DNA of 64,000 bases, from contig OZ244928.1 of assembly GCA_965221985.1 (NCBI GenBank), forward strand, positions 2,356,001 to 2,420,000, written 5' to 3'. The position numbers were made by a program, and so were the translations under genes. Positions 9,256 to 17,555 of this stretch are shown piece by piece. The notes beneath the pieces were generated by a model, which made no database searches, had not been told where the DNA came from, and saw nothing but the letters and a program-made list of their open reading frames with translations. How positions within the stretch are numbered: position 1 is the first letter of the stretch; the number at the start of each line of letters is the position of its first letter. The stretch is from J054 sp965221985. GTDB lineage: Bacteria > Pseudomonadota > Gammaproteobacteria > Steroidobacterales > GCA-2729495.

Positions 9256-10401
9256 ATGCCTAAGCCGGTCCCGGACTTCGCGGCTCTGGCGGCATCGGGT
9301 CTGCGCGATCTCAGTCCCTATGTGCCCGGCAAACCCATGGAAACCTTGGCGCGTGAATATGGAATTAGCGACTCTATTAAATTAGCGTCCAATGAGAGTC
9401 CCCTCGGTCCACCACCGGCTGCCGTCACGGCCATGCGCGCTGCTATGGATGATTTGGCTCTGTACCCGGATGGTGAGGGTTATGCTCTAAAGCAAGCCTT
9501 GGCCGAGAAGCTCGGTGTCGATCCAGCGCAGATCACTTTGGGCAATGGTTCGAACGAACTCTTGGTTTTGGTGGCTGAAACCTTTCTGGACACCAGCTGC
9601 ACTGCCGTCGTTGATCAGCATGGTTTCGTCATCTATGCCTTGTCTGTGCGTGCGACCGGCGCAACAGTTAACGTCGCTCCGTCGTTGCCGGCGGATCGTC
9701 CGCAACAAGCCCTGGGCCACGATCCGAATGAACTGTGGGCGGCCGTGGATGACAAAACACGGCTGTTGTTCATCGCCAATCCAAACAACCCAACGGGTAC
9801 TTGGCTGAGCCATCAGCAGATTCGGGAGCTGCTCATCGCCTTACCCGGCGACATCATCGTTGTGCTGGACGAGGCTTATGCCGAGTATGTAACGGATCCT
9901 GACTATGCCGATGGCTTGTCGCTGCTTGATGAGTTTCCTCAGCTGCTGGTGACACGCACTTTTTCCAAGATCCATGGCCTGGCGGGACTGCGCATCGGCT
10001 ACGGCATCAGCCATCCGGCGCTGGCGGAATTGCTAAACCGCATTCGTCAGCCTTTTAATACCAACAGTTTGGCGCAAGCCGCGGCCATTGCGGCATTGGG
10101 TGATGAAGACCACGTTTCCCGATCGCGTGAAATGAACGCTCGCGGTCGGGACACATTGGCCGCTGGATTGTCGAAGCTTGGTTTTCAAGTCATTCCGTCA
10201 CAAGGGAACTTTTTGTTGGCGCGTATTGGGACCGAAGCTTCAGAACTCTACGAACACTTGTTACGCGCGGGCATCATCGTTCGGCCCGTGGCCAATTACG
10301 GTTTGCCCGAATATCTTCGAATCACGGTGGGTCTGCCCGAACAAAACGAACGCTTATTGGTCGCCGCAGGTGAATGGTCGGCCAGAGAAACGTCGGGATG
10401 A
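9256..10401 (+). CDS. hisC: Histidinol-phosphate / aromatic aminotransferase
   Basis: The 381-residue class II-type PLP aminotransferase has KLASNESPLGPPP at the N-terminus, ANPNNPTGTWL, the LDEAYAEYV aspartate region, and the PLP lysine in RTFSKIHGLAGLRIGYG. In the aro supraoperon of Pseudomonas the equivalent HisC2 transaminates phenylpyruvate and related keto acids, so this copy may serve aromatic amino acid synthesis more than histidine. This is inferred from context. The gap from pheA is 125 bases with no gene; the TGA overlaps the ATG of aroA. Confidence 0.92.
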   Translation: MPKPVPDFAALAASGLRDLSPYVPGKPMETLAREYGISDSIKLASNESPLGPPPAAVTAMRAAMDDLALYPDGEGYALKQALAEKLGVDPAQITLGNGSNELLVLVAETFLDTSCTAVVDQHGFVIYALSVRATGATVNVAPSLPADRPQQALGHDPNELWAAVDDKTRLLFIANPNNPTGTWLSHQQIRELLIALPGDIIVVLDEAYAEYVTDPDYADGLSLLDEFPQLLVTRTFSKIHGLAGLRIGYGISHPALAELLNRIRQPFNTNSLAQAAAIAALGDEDHVSRSREMNARGRDTLAAGLSKLGFQVIPSQGNFLLARIGTEASELYEHLLRAGIIVRPVANYGLPEYLRITVGLPEQNERLLVAAGEWSARETSG

Positions 10402-11711
10402 GTCAACACTTCGTCGTGAAGCCCGGCGGGCCGCTGCGGGGCGATTTGCAAGTTCCGGGCGACAAATCCATCTCTCATCGTGCAGTGATGCTGGGTGCCG
10501 TGGCAGACGGCAAGACGGAGATTTCCGGCTTCCTGGCCGGTGCCGATTGTTTGGCGAGTCTACGGGCCCTGGCGGCGATGGGTGTCCAGATCGATCAAGA
10601 GTCGCCTACAGAATTGCTGGTTCATGGTGTGGGACTGCGGGGGTTACGGCCGCCACCGGCGGAATTGAACATGGGCAATTCGGGTACCGCCATGCGTTTG
10701 TTTGCGGGTCTGCTCGCCGGTCAGTCATTTGACTCGACCCTTGTAGGCGATGACTCGCTATCGCGGCGGCCGATGAATCGCGTGGCGGAGCCTTTGCGTG
10801 AAATGGGCGCGCTCATTGATACTGAGGATGGGCATGCGCCCGTCCGCATCAGGGGCGGTCAAAAACTGCGAGGATTTCATTTTGACATGCCCGTGGCCAG
10901 CGCGCAGCTAAAGTCTGCCTTGTTGTTGGCCGGTTTATACGCCGACGGTTCCATAGCCGTGCGTGAACCGGCGGTGACTCGCGATCACACCGAACGCATG
11001 CTCGGCCAGTTTGGCGTGGCGGTATCGCGGCATGACGCCGTGGTAAGCATCGATGCACCGGCGGGATTGCAGGCCTGTGCTGTCCAGGTTCCCGGTGATC
11101 TATCATCCGCGGCTTTTTTCTTGCTCGCTGCCAGCGCTTGTCCCGGTAGCAAAATTCAAGTTAACAATGTGGGATTGAACCCGACCCGGACCGGCGTGTT
11201 GAAAATTCTGGAACTCATGGGCGCGGATTTGCAAATTGAAATCGGCGCCGATGACGATTGCAGCGAACCCACCGGTAATATTCTGATCCGCTGGGCGCCT
11301 TTACGGGGTATAGATATCCCACCGGAGCTTGTGCCTCTGGCCATCGACGAGTTCCCGGTCCTATTTTTGATCGCGGCCCTGGCCGATGGGGTCACGCGGA
11401 TTACCGGTGCAGCCGAACTGCGTCACAAAGAAAGTGATCGCATTGGGGTCATGGCAGCGGGTTTACGCCAGCTGGGTATTGCGGTGACCGAACACGCCGA
11501 TGGCGCCGAAATAACCGGTGGCGCAATGACGGGCGGCCACATTGACAGTCATGGTGATCATCGAATTGCCATGGCCTTTGCCATGGCCGCGGCCGTGGCG
11601 TCCGGACCAGTGCGGATAGACGATACAGCAAATGTGGACACGTCCTTCCCAAACTTTGTGGCGGCGGCCCAAGACATTGGACTAAGGATTAAGGCCGGTA
11701 CCGATGATTGA
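10398..11711 (+). CDS. aroA: 3-phosphoshikimate 1-carboxyvinyltransferase (EPSP synthase)
   Basis: The enzyme joins phosphoenolpyruvate and shikimate 3-phosphate in the sixth step of the shikimate pathway. Motifs are GDKSISHRAVM (substrate-binding Lys/Ser), MGNSGTAMRLFAG, a GDDSLSRRPM segment, RHKESDRIGVMA and GDHRIAMAFAMA. The wording of these blocks is closer to the Bacillus/Agrobacterium-like branch than to E. coli AroA. The ATG at 10398 forms ATGA with the stop of hisC, giving 437 residues; an upstream in-frame ATG at 10374 would lie inside hisC and is less likely. The 3' end overlaps cmk by 8 bases. In Pseudomonas this gene is fused to tyrA; here no tyrA part is present. Confidence 0.96.
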   Translation: MSQHFVVKPGGPLRGDLQVPGDKSISHRAVMLGAVADGKTEISGFLAGADCLASLRALAAMGVQIDQESPTELLVHGVGLRGLRPPPAELNMGNSGTAMRLFAGLLAGQSFDSTLVGDDSLSRRPMNRVAEPLREMGALIDTEDGHAPVRIRGGQKLRGFHFDMPVASAQLKSALLLAGLYADGSIAVREPAVTRDHTERMLGQFGVAVSRHDAVVSIDAPAGLQACAVQVPGDLSSAAFFLLAASACPGSKIQVNNVGLNPTRTGVLKILELMGADLQIEIGADDDCSEPTGNILIRWAPLRGIDIPPELVPLAIDEFPVLFLIAALADGVTRITGAAELRHKESDRIGVMAAGLRQLGIAVTEHADGAEITGGAMTGGHIDSHGDHRIAMAFAMAAAVASGPVRIDDTANVDTSFPNFVAAAQDIGLRIKAGTDD

Positions 11712-12390
11712 TCGCGACGACATTCCGACCATTGCCGTTGACGGACCGGGTGGTGCCGGTAAGGGAACGGTTTGCCAGGCTGTGGCGGACGAGTTGGGCT
11801 GGCACCTACTGGATAGCGGTGCCTTATACCGACTCGTCGCGCTGAGCGCTTTGAAGCAGACGGTGGACTTGGATGACGAGGCCGCCCTGATGCGCTTGGC
11901 CGCGGATTTGGATGTGCGCTTTGCCGCCGGCCAGGTGTATCTGGACGGACTGGAAGTGACGGCGGAGATTCGCGAAGAGACCTGTGGTCAAGCGGCTTCT
12001 CGCGTTGCAGCGCAGCCCGCTGTGCGCGAGGCCTTGGTCCATCGCCAACGACAGTTTCGCCAGCCCCCGGGTTTGGTCGCCGACGGGCGCGATATGGGCG
12101 CGGTGATTTTCCCTACCGCGGGGCTGAAAATTTTCCTGACGGCCAGCGTGGAAGAAAGGGCCCTGAGGCGCTATAAGCAGTTGAAAGAAAAGGGTATTGG
12201 TGTTAGCCTTCCGGCGCTTTCTAGGGACATGGCCGAGCGGGATCGGCGGGATTCAGAGCGCGCAGTGGCGCCCTTGAGACCTTGCCTTGATGCCCGGCGC
12301 CTAGACACAACCGATATGCCCGTCGAGACCGTGATTCAGCAAGTGCTGCAATGGGCCCGCGACGTTTTCCCGGATGTGGTGAATTACTGA
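11704..12390 (+). CDS. cmk: Cytidylate kinase
   Basis: The 228-residue nucleoside monophosphate kinase phosphorylates CMP and dCMP. The P-loop is DGPGGAGKGTVCQ, followed by LDSGALYR (CMP-binding), ADGRDMGAVIFP, and the LID-region RDRRDSERAVAPL near the C-terminus. Its ATG lies inside the end of aroA (8-base overlap), so it is coupled to aroA. The order aroA-cmk-rpsA is widely conserved in gammaproteobacteria. Confidence 0.96.
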   Translation: MIDRDDIPTIAVDGPGGAGKGTVCQAVADELGWHLLDSGALYRLVALSALKQTVDLDDEAALMRLAADLDVRFAAGQVYLDGLEVTAEIREETCGQAASRVAAQPAVREALVHRQRQFRQPPGLVADGRDMGAVIFPTAGLKIFLTASVEERALRRYKQLKEKGIGVSLPALSRDMAERDRRDSERAVAPLRPCLDARRLDTTDMPVETVIQQVLQWARDVFPDVVNY

Positions 12391-12465
12391 GAACCGGTTG
12401 CCAAGGATTGCAACCGGATTGATAACAACCGTGCGTCGGCAGGATGTCTGGCGTACCCGCAAGAG

Positions 12466-12488
12466 CCGCCGCAGGGCGGGATTTTTTT
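12466..12488 (+). promoter_or_regulatory. Terminator-like hairpin and U-run directly before the rpsA start
   Basis: CCGCC (12466-12470), loop GCAG, GGCGG (12475-12479), then GA and a run of seven T (12482-12488), ending four bases before the rpsA ATG. It has the form of a short intrinsic terminator or attenuator and leaves no room for a proper Shine-Dalgarno. S1 mRNA is known to be translated without a strong SD and to be autoregulated through its leader. Whether this hairpin takes part is inference. Confidence 0.45.
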
Positions 12489-12491
12489 GTA

Positions 12492-14177
12492 ATGACCGAG
12501 AATTTTGCAGAGCTATTTGAAGAAAGTATTGCCAGCCAACAAATTAAGCCTGGCACCATCCTAACCGGCAGCGTCATAGAGGTTTCTCCCGAAGTCGTCA
12601 TCGTGAGCGCCGGCCTCAAGTCCGAGGCGGTCATTCCAGCCAGTCAATTCCGCAATGAAAAGGGTGAAATCGAAGTCGCCGTGGGCGACGAAGTCGAGGT
12701 TGCGCTTGATGCGGTGGAAGATGGCTCTGGCGAAACACGTTTGTCGCGCGAGCGCGCCAAGCGGGCACGTACCTGGGAGCGTTTGGACGACGCTTTCAAG
12801 AATAGCAAGGTGGTCACCGGCATGATCACCGGGCGAGTGAAGGGTGGCTTCACCGTCGATATTGACTATGTCCGTGCCTTCTTGCCCGGTTCCTTGGTCG
12901 ATATGCGGCCAGTTCGCGATCCCGGCTATTTAGAAGGCAAAGAGCTCGAATTCAAGGTCATCAAGCTAGACCAACGCCGCAATAATGTGGTGGTTTCTCG
13001 CCGCGCCGTGGTGGAGGAAGAGTACAGTGCGGAGCGCGACACCTTGCTGTCATCCTTGCAAGAAGGTGTGATCATGAACGGCATCGTGAAGAACCTCACG
13101 GACTACGGTGCCTTCGTTGATTTGGGCGGTATCGACGGTTTGTTGCACATCACGGATATGGCCTGGAAGCGGGTGAAGCATCCATCAGAAGTTGTCAACG
13201 TGGGTGACGAGATTGAAGTGAAAGTGCTGCGCTTTGATCGCGAGAAGTCGCGCGTGTCCCTGGGCATCAAGCAACTCGGTGATGATCCTTGGACCAGCAT
13301 CGCCCGGCGTTATCCGCCGAATACTCGTCTGTTCGGTAAGGTGACCAATATTGCCGACTACGGCTGCTTCGTGGAAATCGAAGAGGGTGTGGAAGGCTTG
13401 GTCCATGTATCGGAAATGGATTGGACCAACAAGAACGTCAACCCGGCCAAGGTCGTGCAAATGGGCGACGAGGTTGAGGTCATGGTGCTCGATATCGACG
13501 AAGAGCGTCGGCGCATTTCCTTGGGTCTTAAGCAGTGTCAGTCGAATCCCTGGGCCGAGTTTGCTAGCGCCTTTAATCGTGGCGACAAGGTTTCCGGCAA
13601 CATCAAGTCGATTACCGATTTCGGTATTTTCATTGGCTTGGATGGGGGTATCGACGGCCTGGTGCATTTGTCGGACATTTCCTGGGATCTCCCCGGCGAA
13701 GAAGCGGTGCGTAACTATAAGAAGGGCGAAGATCTGGAAGCGGTGGTTTTGGCCATCGACCCGGAGCGCGAGCGAATTTCACTGGGCGTGAAGCAGCTTG
13801 ACCAGGATCCGTTTTCGAAGTTTCTCGCCGATCATCCCAAGGGCACTATTGTCAGCGGCACCGTGACCGAAGTGGATGCCCGCGGGGCCGTGATTGAATT
13901 AGAAGGTGGCCTGGAAGGCCAGCTTCGCGCCAGCGAATTGTCCCGTGATCGCGTTGAGGACGCGCGAACGGTATTGAAAGTTGGTGACAGCGTCGAGGCG
14001 CGATTCATGGGTTTGGATCGTAAGACCCGTGTCGTATCGCTCTCTATTAAAGCCAAGGAAGCGCATGAAGAAGCCGAAGCCGTGGAAAGTTACCGATCAG
14101 ACACAGGCAGTGCCAGTTCCGGTACCACCTTGGGCGATTTACTGAAGGAAAAAATTTCCGGTCAGTCCGAAGATTAG
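12492..14177 (+). CDS. rpsA: 30S ribosomal protein S1
   Basis: The 561-residue protein binds mRNA and helps start translation. It has the six S1 RNA-binding repeats of gammaproteobacterial S1; repeats 3-6 show the G.V..i.dyGaFV.l.gG.dGLvHiSdmsW pattern (for example YGAFVDLGGIDGLLHITDMAWKR). The ATG at 12492 (MTENFAELFEES) matches the family N-terminus; an in-frame upstream ATG at 12444 would add 16 unrelated residues. The start lacks a strong Shine-Dalgarno and follows a hairpin with a T run. It is followed by ihfB, as in E. coli and Pseudomonas. Confidence 0.97.
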   Translation: MTENFAELFEESIASQQIKPGTILTGSVIEVSPEVVIVSAGLKSEAVIPASQFRNEKGEIEVAVGDEVEVALDAVEDGSGETRLSRERAKRARTWERLDDAFKNSKVVTGMITGRVKGGFTVDIDYVRAFLPGSLVDMRPVRDPGYLEGKELEFKVIKLDQRRNNVVVSRRAVVEEEYSAERDTLLSSLQEGVIMNGIVKNLTDYGAFVDLGGIDGLLHITDMAWKRVKHPSEVVNVGDEIEVKVLRFDREKSRVSLGIKQLGDDPWTSIARRYPPNTRLFGKVTNIADYGCFVEIEEGVEGLVHVSEMDWTNKNVNPAKVVQMGDEVEVMVLDIDEERRRISLGLKQCQSNPWAEFASAFNRGDKVSGNIKSITDFGIFIGLDGGIDGLVHLSDISWDLPGEEAVRNYKKGEDLEAVVLAIDPERERISLGVKQLDQDPFSKFLADHPKGTIVSGTVTEVDARGAVIELEGGLEGQLRASELSRDRVEDARTVLKVGDSVEARFMGLDRKTRVVSLSIKAKEAHEEAEAVESYRSDTGSASSGTTLGDLLKEKISGQSED

Positions 14178-14268
14178 TTGGGGCTCATGGCGTCTTCTTA
14201 TGAGGACGTCGCTGATTCCTTATCCCGGCCATTGCCGGAAAACTTTTGGGGGTATGTGACTTGTGGCG

Positions 14269-14571
14269 ATGACAAAATCCGAACTCATCGAAGTAATAGC
14301 GCGAAAGCAAAAACATTTGCCGGCTAAGGACGTAGAGCTTGCGGTAAAACATCTGCTAGATTTAATGAGTGATTCCTTAGCAGCGGGTCAGCGTATTGAG
14401 ATTCGTGGTTTTGGCAGTTTTTCCTTGCATTATCGGCCGCCGCGCATGGGGCGAAACCCGAAAACCGGCGATGCCGTGGCTTTGTCAGGAAAGTATGTGC
14501 CGCATTTCAAGCCCGGTAAGGATTTACGTGACCGCGTGAACGCGAATCGCGATATACCTGTACGCGATTAA
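14269..14571 (+). CDS. ihfB: Integration host factor subunit beta
   Basis: The 100-residue DNA-bending protein forms the IHF heterodimer with IhfA (38537-38836). MTKSELIEVIARKQ, the IEIRGFGSFSLHYR segment and the beta-arm GRNPKTGDAV with the DNA-intercalating proline are diagnostic. The ATG at 14269 gives the conserved MTKSELIE start; a GTG at 14263 would add two residues and is closer to a GGGGG block at 14248-14252. It follows rpsA after 91 bases containing a short CCGGC/GCCGG hairpin. Confidence 0.96.
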   Translation: MTKSELIEVIARKQKHLPAKDVELAVKHLLDLMSDSLAAGQRIEIRGFGSFSLHYRPPRMGRNPKTGDAVALSGKYVPHFKPGKDLRDRVNANRDIPVRD

Positions 14572-14600
14572 CAAGCAGGCCGTTTGGGGACGGCTTGATC

Positions 14601-14606
14601 TATAAT
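14601..14606 (+). promoter_or_regulatory. Candidate -10 box (TATAAT) for lapAB
   Basis: A perfect TATAAT lies in the gap between ihfB and lapA, 39 bases before the lapA ATG. The matching -35 region is weak. A second promoter for lapA-lapB here is plausible but rests on the -10 match alone. Confidence 0.45.
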
Positions 14607-14645
14607 GCCTTTGGCTTTAGTCCTCTGGCGCCTTGTGGCTGGTGA

Positions 14646-14948
14646 ATGAACATGCTGCGCAATCTCAGCTATTTCCTGATTCTCCTGGTCGTTTTGCTGT
14701 TGGTCATCGTGTTTGCCGCGCTGAATCCCGGCAGCATGGAACTCGATCTCGCCTTTGCTAGCTTCGAGCTGCAAAAATCTTTGGCCCTGACCCTGATGTT
14801 CGCCGTCGGCTGGGTATTTGGTTTGCTTTGTGCCGGCATTGTCTTACTGCGCTCATCCGCTGAACGCCGGCGGCTCCGTCGTTCCCTGCGTCTTGCGGAA
14901 GAAGAGGTGCGCGCCTTGCGCAGTTTGCCAATGCAAGATGCCGACTGA
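14646..14948 (+). CDS. lapA: Lipopolysaccharide assembly protein A (LapA-domain membrane protein)
   Basis: This 100-residue inner-membrane protein has two transmembrane segments (about residues 8-26 and 45-68) and a cytoplasmic, highly charged coiled tail (RSSAERRRLRRSLRLAEEEVRAL). The motif FAALNPGSMELDLAF between the segments is typical of the LapA family (YciS/DUF1049). It partners LapB in controlling lipopolysaccharide synthesis, and lapB overlaps its 3' end by 11 bases. A second ATG at 14652 is also possible. Confidence 0.93.
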   Translation: MNMLRNLSYFLILLVVLLLVIVFAALNPGSMELDLAFASFELQKSLALTLMFAVGWVFGLLCAGIVLLRSSAERRRLRRSLRLAEEEVRALRSLPMQDAD

Positions 14949-16128
14949 GTCTGCCTTTCTTTTCGCGGGCCTGCTGTTTGTTGCGGCAGCACTCGGCTAC
15001 GTTTTCGCAAAATTTGGTGACGCGGGTGAGGAGGAGCTTCCACCACCCAACCGCGGCCCCGACTATTTGCGTGGCATCAACTACTTGCTTGATGAAGATT
15101 CCGACCGGGCGCTGGAAGTCTTTGCCCGATTGGCCGAAGTGGATGGAGATGCGCTGGAGACCCACTTCGCACTAGGCACCTTGTTTCGCAAGCGCGGAGA
15201 AGTCGATCGGGCCATCCGCGTGCACCAAAACATCATGGCCCGTCCCGGTTTGGAGAAGGGCAGCAAGGCGCAAGCAGAATTTGCCCTCGCGGAAGACTAT
15301 ATGAGTGCGGGACTCATTGATCGCGCCGAGAAACTCTATTTGGAGCTCCGCAAATATCCCGAATATCGGGCCCGGGCCCTTAGCCGCTTGATGCGTATTT
15401 TCGAGCAGACCCGGGAATGGGACCGCGCCATCGAGGTGCATACCGAGCTTGAAAAGCAGGGCGGTGCAACAGAAGTCCCCATGGGGCACGTTGCGCACTA
15501 CTACTGCGAACTGGCGGAGCAGGCGCGGGCCGCCAAGGACTATCCGGGTACGAAGAGTCTGTTGAAGAAGGCGGACGCCAGTCGAAACAAGACGGTGCGC
15601 GCTAGCCTTGTGCGTGGCGATTTGGCGCGGGATGCAGGCCGATGGCGGGAGGCTGTGCGCCTGTACCGGCGCGTGGCGCAGGAGCAGCCTTATTTATTGC
15701 GGGAAATCGTGCCGCGCCTGGCGGAGGGTTCGACCGAGGCCGAGGAGGCGGAGAATTTCGGCCGTTTTTTGCGCAAGTTGATGGAGGATAGTGAAGAATC
15801 GGTGGCGGCCATCGCCATGGCGGTGATTGCGAATCCAGGTATTGCCGAACCGGCCGGAATCGACGCCGTGGAGCTGTTCTTGGACGCCGATCCAGCCTTG
15901 CGCGAATTGGTGGACATCGAACGAATCAAGCAACTCGAACCGGCGGCCCGTGAAGTGCAATTGCGCCGCTTGTGCGAGGCCCTGCGTCAGCTGAATGTGA
16001 ACTCACCGAGTTACCGCTGCAGTAACTGTGGCTACGCCAGCTTGATCTTGCATTGGCAATGTCCGAGTTGCCGTTTGTGGGAAAGTGTTCGGCCGGACAA
16101 CCGCATCTTGTTGACGAGTAGCCTTTAG
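14938..16128 (+). CDS. lapB: Lipopolysaccharide assembly protein B (TPR and rubredoxin-like zinc protein)
   Basis: The 396-residue protein is LapB/YciM, which couples LPS synthesis to FtsH-mediated turnover of LpxC. One N-terminal membrane anchor (ESAFLFAGLLFVAAALGYVF) is followed by the conserved RGPDYLRGINYLLDEDSDRALE block, a series of TPR helices, and a C-terminal rubredoxin-like metal knuckle with Cys pairs in YRCSNCGYAS and WQCPSCRLWES. The start is ATG at 14938 inside lapA, which gives the family N-terminus MPTESAF; a longer frame open from 14818 would lie mostly inside lapA. Confidence 0.95.
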   Translation: MPTESAFLFAGLLFVAAALGYVFAKFGDAGEEELPPPNRGPDYLRGINYLLDEDSDRALEVFARLAEVDGDALETHFALGTLFRKRGEVDRAIRVHQNIMARPGLEKGSKAQAEFALAEDYMSAGLIDRAEKLYLELRKYPEYRARALSRLMRIFEQTREWDRAIEVHTELEKQGGATEVPMGHVAHYYCELAEQARAAKDYPGTKSLLKKADASRNKTVRASLVRGDLARDAGRWREAVRLYRRVAQEQPYLLREIVPRLAEGSTEAEEAENFGRFLRKLMEDSEESVAAIAMAVIANPGIAEPAGIDAVELFLDADPALRELVDIERIKQLEPAAREVQLRRLCEALRQLNVNSPSYRCSNCGYASLILHWQCPSCRLWESVRPDNRILLTSSL

Positions 16129-16228
16129 TTCACGAGTTTCTTCGTAAAGAACCGGGTTTTTGCTGTTCCTTTGTCGCCTTGGCATTCACTAGCATGGCTA
16201 ACCATTCTTAGTGACTAAGGAGATTGGC

Positions 16229-16495
16229 ATGCAAAAATTCATTCTGTTGTTATTGTCTTATTCTTTGTGCGGCTTTGCCCTCGCGGGTCCCGTCGATGTC
16301 AATTCGGCCGACGCGGAGACCATTGCCCAGGAACTCAACGGCGTGGGAAGGGCCCGGGCTCGAGCCATCGTTAAGTACCGGGAGCAGAATGGTGCTTTTG
16401 AGTCGGCCGACGAACTGCTAAACGTGACCGGTATTGGCGAGCATACCCTCGAGGCGAATCGCACTAATATCTTAGTGGAGCGCGCGGATCCCTAA
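16229..16495 (+). CDS. Secreted ComEA-like helix-hairpin-helix protein
   Basis: The 88-residue protein has a signal peptide (MQKFILLLLSYSLCGFALA) and a helix-hairpin-helix pair: VDVNSADAETIAQELNGVGRARARAIVKYREQNGAFESADELLNVTGIG. This is the ComEA-type DNA-binding module, in single-domain form without a membrane anchor. AAGGAG at 16217-16222, six bases before the ATG, fixes the start. Such small periplasmic proteins are widespread in gammaproteobacteria; a role in DNA binding or uptake is inferred from ComEA. It stands alone between lapB and galU. Confidence 0.85.
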   Translation: MQKFILLLLSYSLCGFALAGPVDVNSADAETIAQELNGVGRARARAIVKYREQNGAFESADELLNVTGIGEHTLEANRTNILVERADP

Positions 16496-16568
16496 AGTTT
16501 GATCAGCGCCGGTTGGCAGTGCGGCTGCTAGCCGGCGCATTTTAGCGGCAGTTCGTGTCGGGATTGGC

Positions 16569-16574
16569 TAGAAT
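16569..16574 (+). promoter_or_regulatory. Candidate -10 box (TAGAAT) for galU
   Basis: TAGAAT lies 32 bases before the galU ATG and is followed by GCGC. The same TAGAAT-plus-GC context recurs before several other genes in this window. No clear -35 box is visible. Confidence 0.35.
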
Positions 16575-16605
16575 GCGCACCGACTAGTGATCTGGAGAGT
16601 GCCGT

Positions 16606-17451
16606 ATGCCCCCACGCGTTAGAACCGCAGTGTTTCCCGTTGCCGGGCGAGGTACCCGTTTTCTACCGGCTACCAAAGCGGTGCCGAAAGAAATGTTACC
16701 CATTGTTGACAAGCCGCTAATTCAGTATGCGGTGGAAGAAGCTTTGGAGGCTGGTGCTGAACGTCTGGTGTTTGTAACTCATAGCAGTAAACGGGCCATC
16801 GAGGACCACTTCGATAGCGACGCTGACTTAGAGCGAGCACTGGAAGATGGGGGTAAAGCTGAGCTGTTGGAGACTCTGCGGGAAATTCTGCCGCGGGATA
16901 TCTCCTGCGTCTACATTCGCCAGGGCGATCCCTTGGGCCTGGGACATGCTGTGCTTTGTGCGCGTCCAGCGGTGGGCGATGAACCCTTTTTTGTCCATCT
17001 GCCCGATGATTTGATTTACGCGGAACGGGGTTGCCTGGCGCAGATGGCCACCGCCTACGAAAGTCACGGTAACAGCGTCATCGCCGTGCAAGATGTGCCG
17101 CCGGAGAAAACCAGTAGCTATGGCATCGTGGCCATAGACGATGCGCTGCAGATAGAGCAGATCGTAGAAAAACCGAAGCCGGCGGATGCGCCGTCAAATT
17201 TGGCGGTGGTGGGTCGCTATCTGCTCACCGCGCCAGTTTTCGACAAGCTGGCAACGACCGGCCGCGGTGCGGGCGGCGAAATTCAACTGACCGATGCCAT
17301 CGCCGATTTGCTCAAAGCCGAACCTGTTCGGGCTTTTCGATTCGATGGCCATCGATACGATTGCGGTAACAAGCTGGGCTATGTGCAGGCAAATCTCGAT
17401 TACGCCTGGCGTGATCCAGCACTAGCCGCCGGCCTGCAGTTACCGGAGTAA
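16606..17451 (+). CDS. galU: UTP--glucose-1-phosphate uridylyltransferase
   Basis: The 281-residue nucleotidyltransferase makes UDP-glucose for surface polysaccharides and osmoprotectants. The N-terminal signature is AVFPVAGRGTRFLPATKAVPKEMLPIVDKPLIQY; further conserved parts are GDPLGLGHAVLCA, FFVHLPDDLI, QIVEKPKP and the C-terminal RFDGHRYDCGNKLGY. Length is slightly below the E. coli enzyme (302). It is probably transcribed alone. Confidence 0.96.
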   Translation: MPPRVRTAVFPVAGRGTRFLPATKAVPKEMLPIVDKPLIQYAVEEALEAGAERLVFVTHSSKRAIEDHFDSDADLERALEDGGKAELLETLREILPRDISCVYIRQGDPLGLGHAVLCARPAVGDEPFFVHLPDDLIYAERGCLAQMATAYESHGNSVIAVQDVPPEKTSSYGIVAIDDALQIEQIVEKPKPADAPSNLAVVGRYLLTAPVFDKLATTGRGAGGEIQLTDAIADLLKAEPVRAFRFDGHRYDCGNKLGYVQANLDYAWRDPALAAGLQLPE

Positions 17452-17485
17452 ATCGGTTCGACCCCTCTGGCTTCCCGGTTCAGGG

Positions 17486-17491
17486 TAGAAT
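17486..17491 (+). promoter_or_regulatory. Candidate -10 box (TAGAAT) for the membrane gene at 17556
   Basis: TAGAAT followed by GCACGCC lies 65 bases before the GTG start. The -35 is not evident. It is listed because of its recurrence in the window. Confidence 0.3.
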
Positions 17492-17555
17492 GCACGCCGC
17501 GCGGCCAATCATCACAGCCGATTGGTGAGGGTAATCATCCACAGGGGGAGGCACC

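Noticed and set aside
14818..14937. Upstream extension of lapB
   Set aside because: It would overlap most of lapA; ATG 14938 gives the conserved LapB N-terminus.
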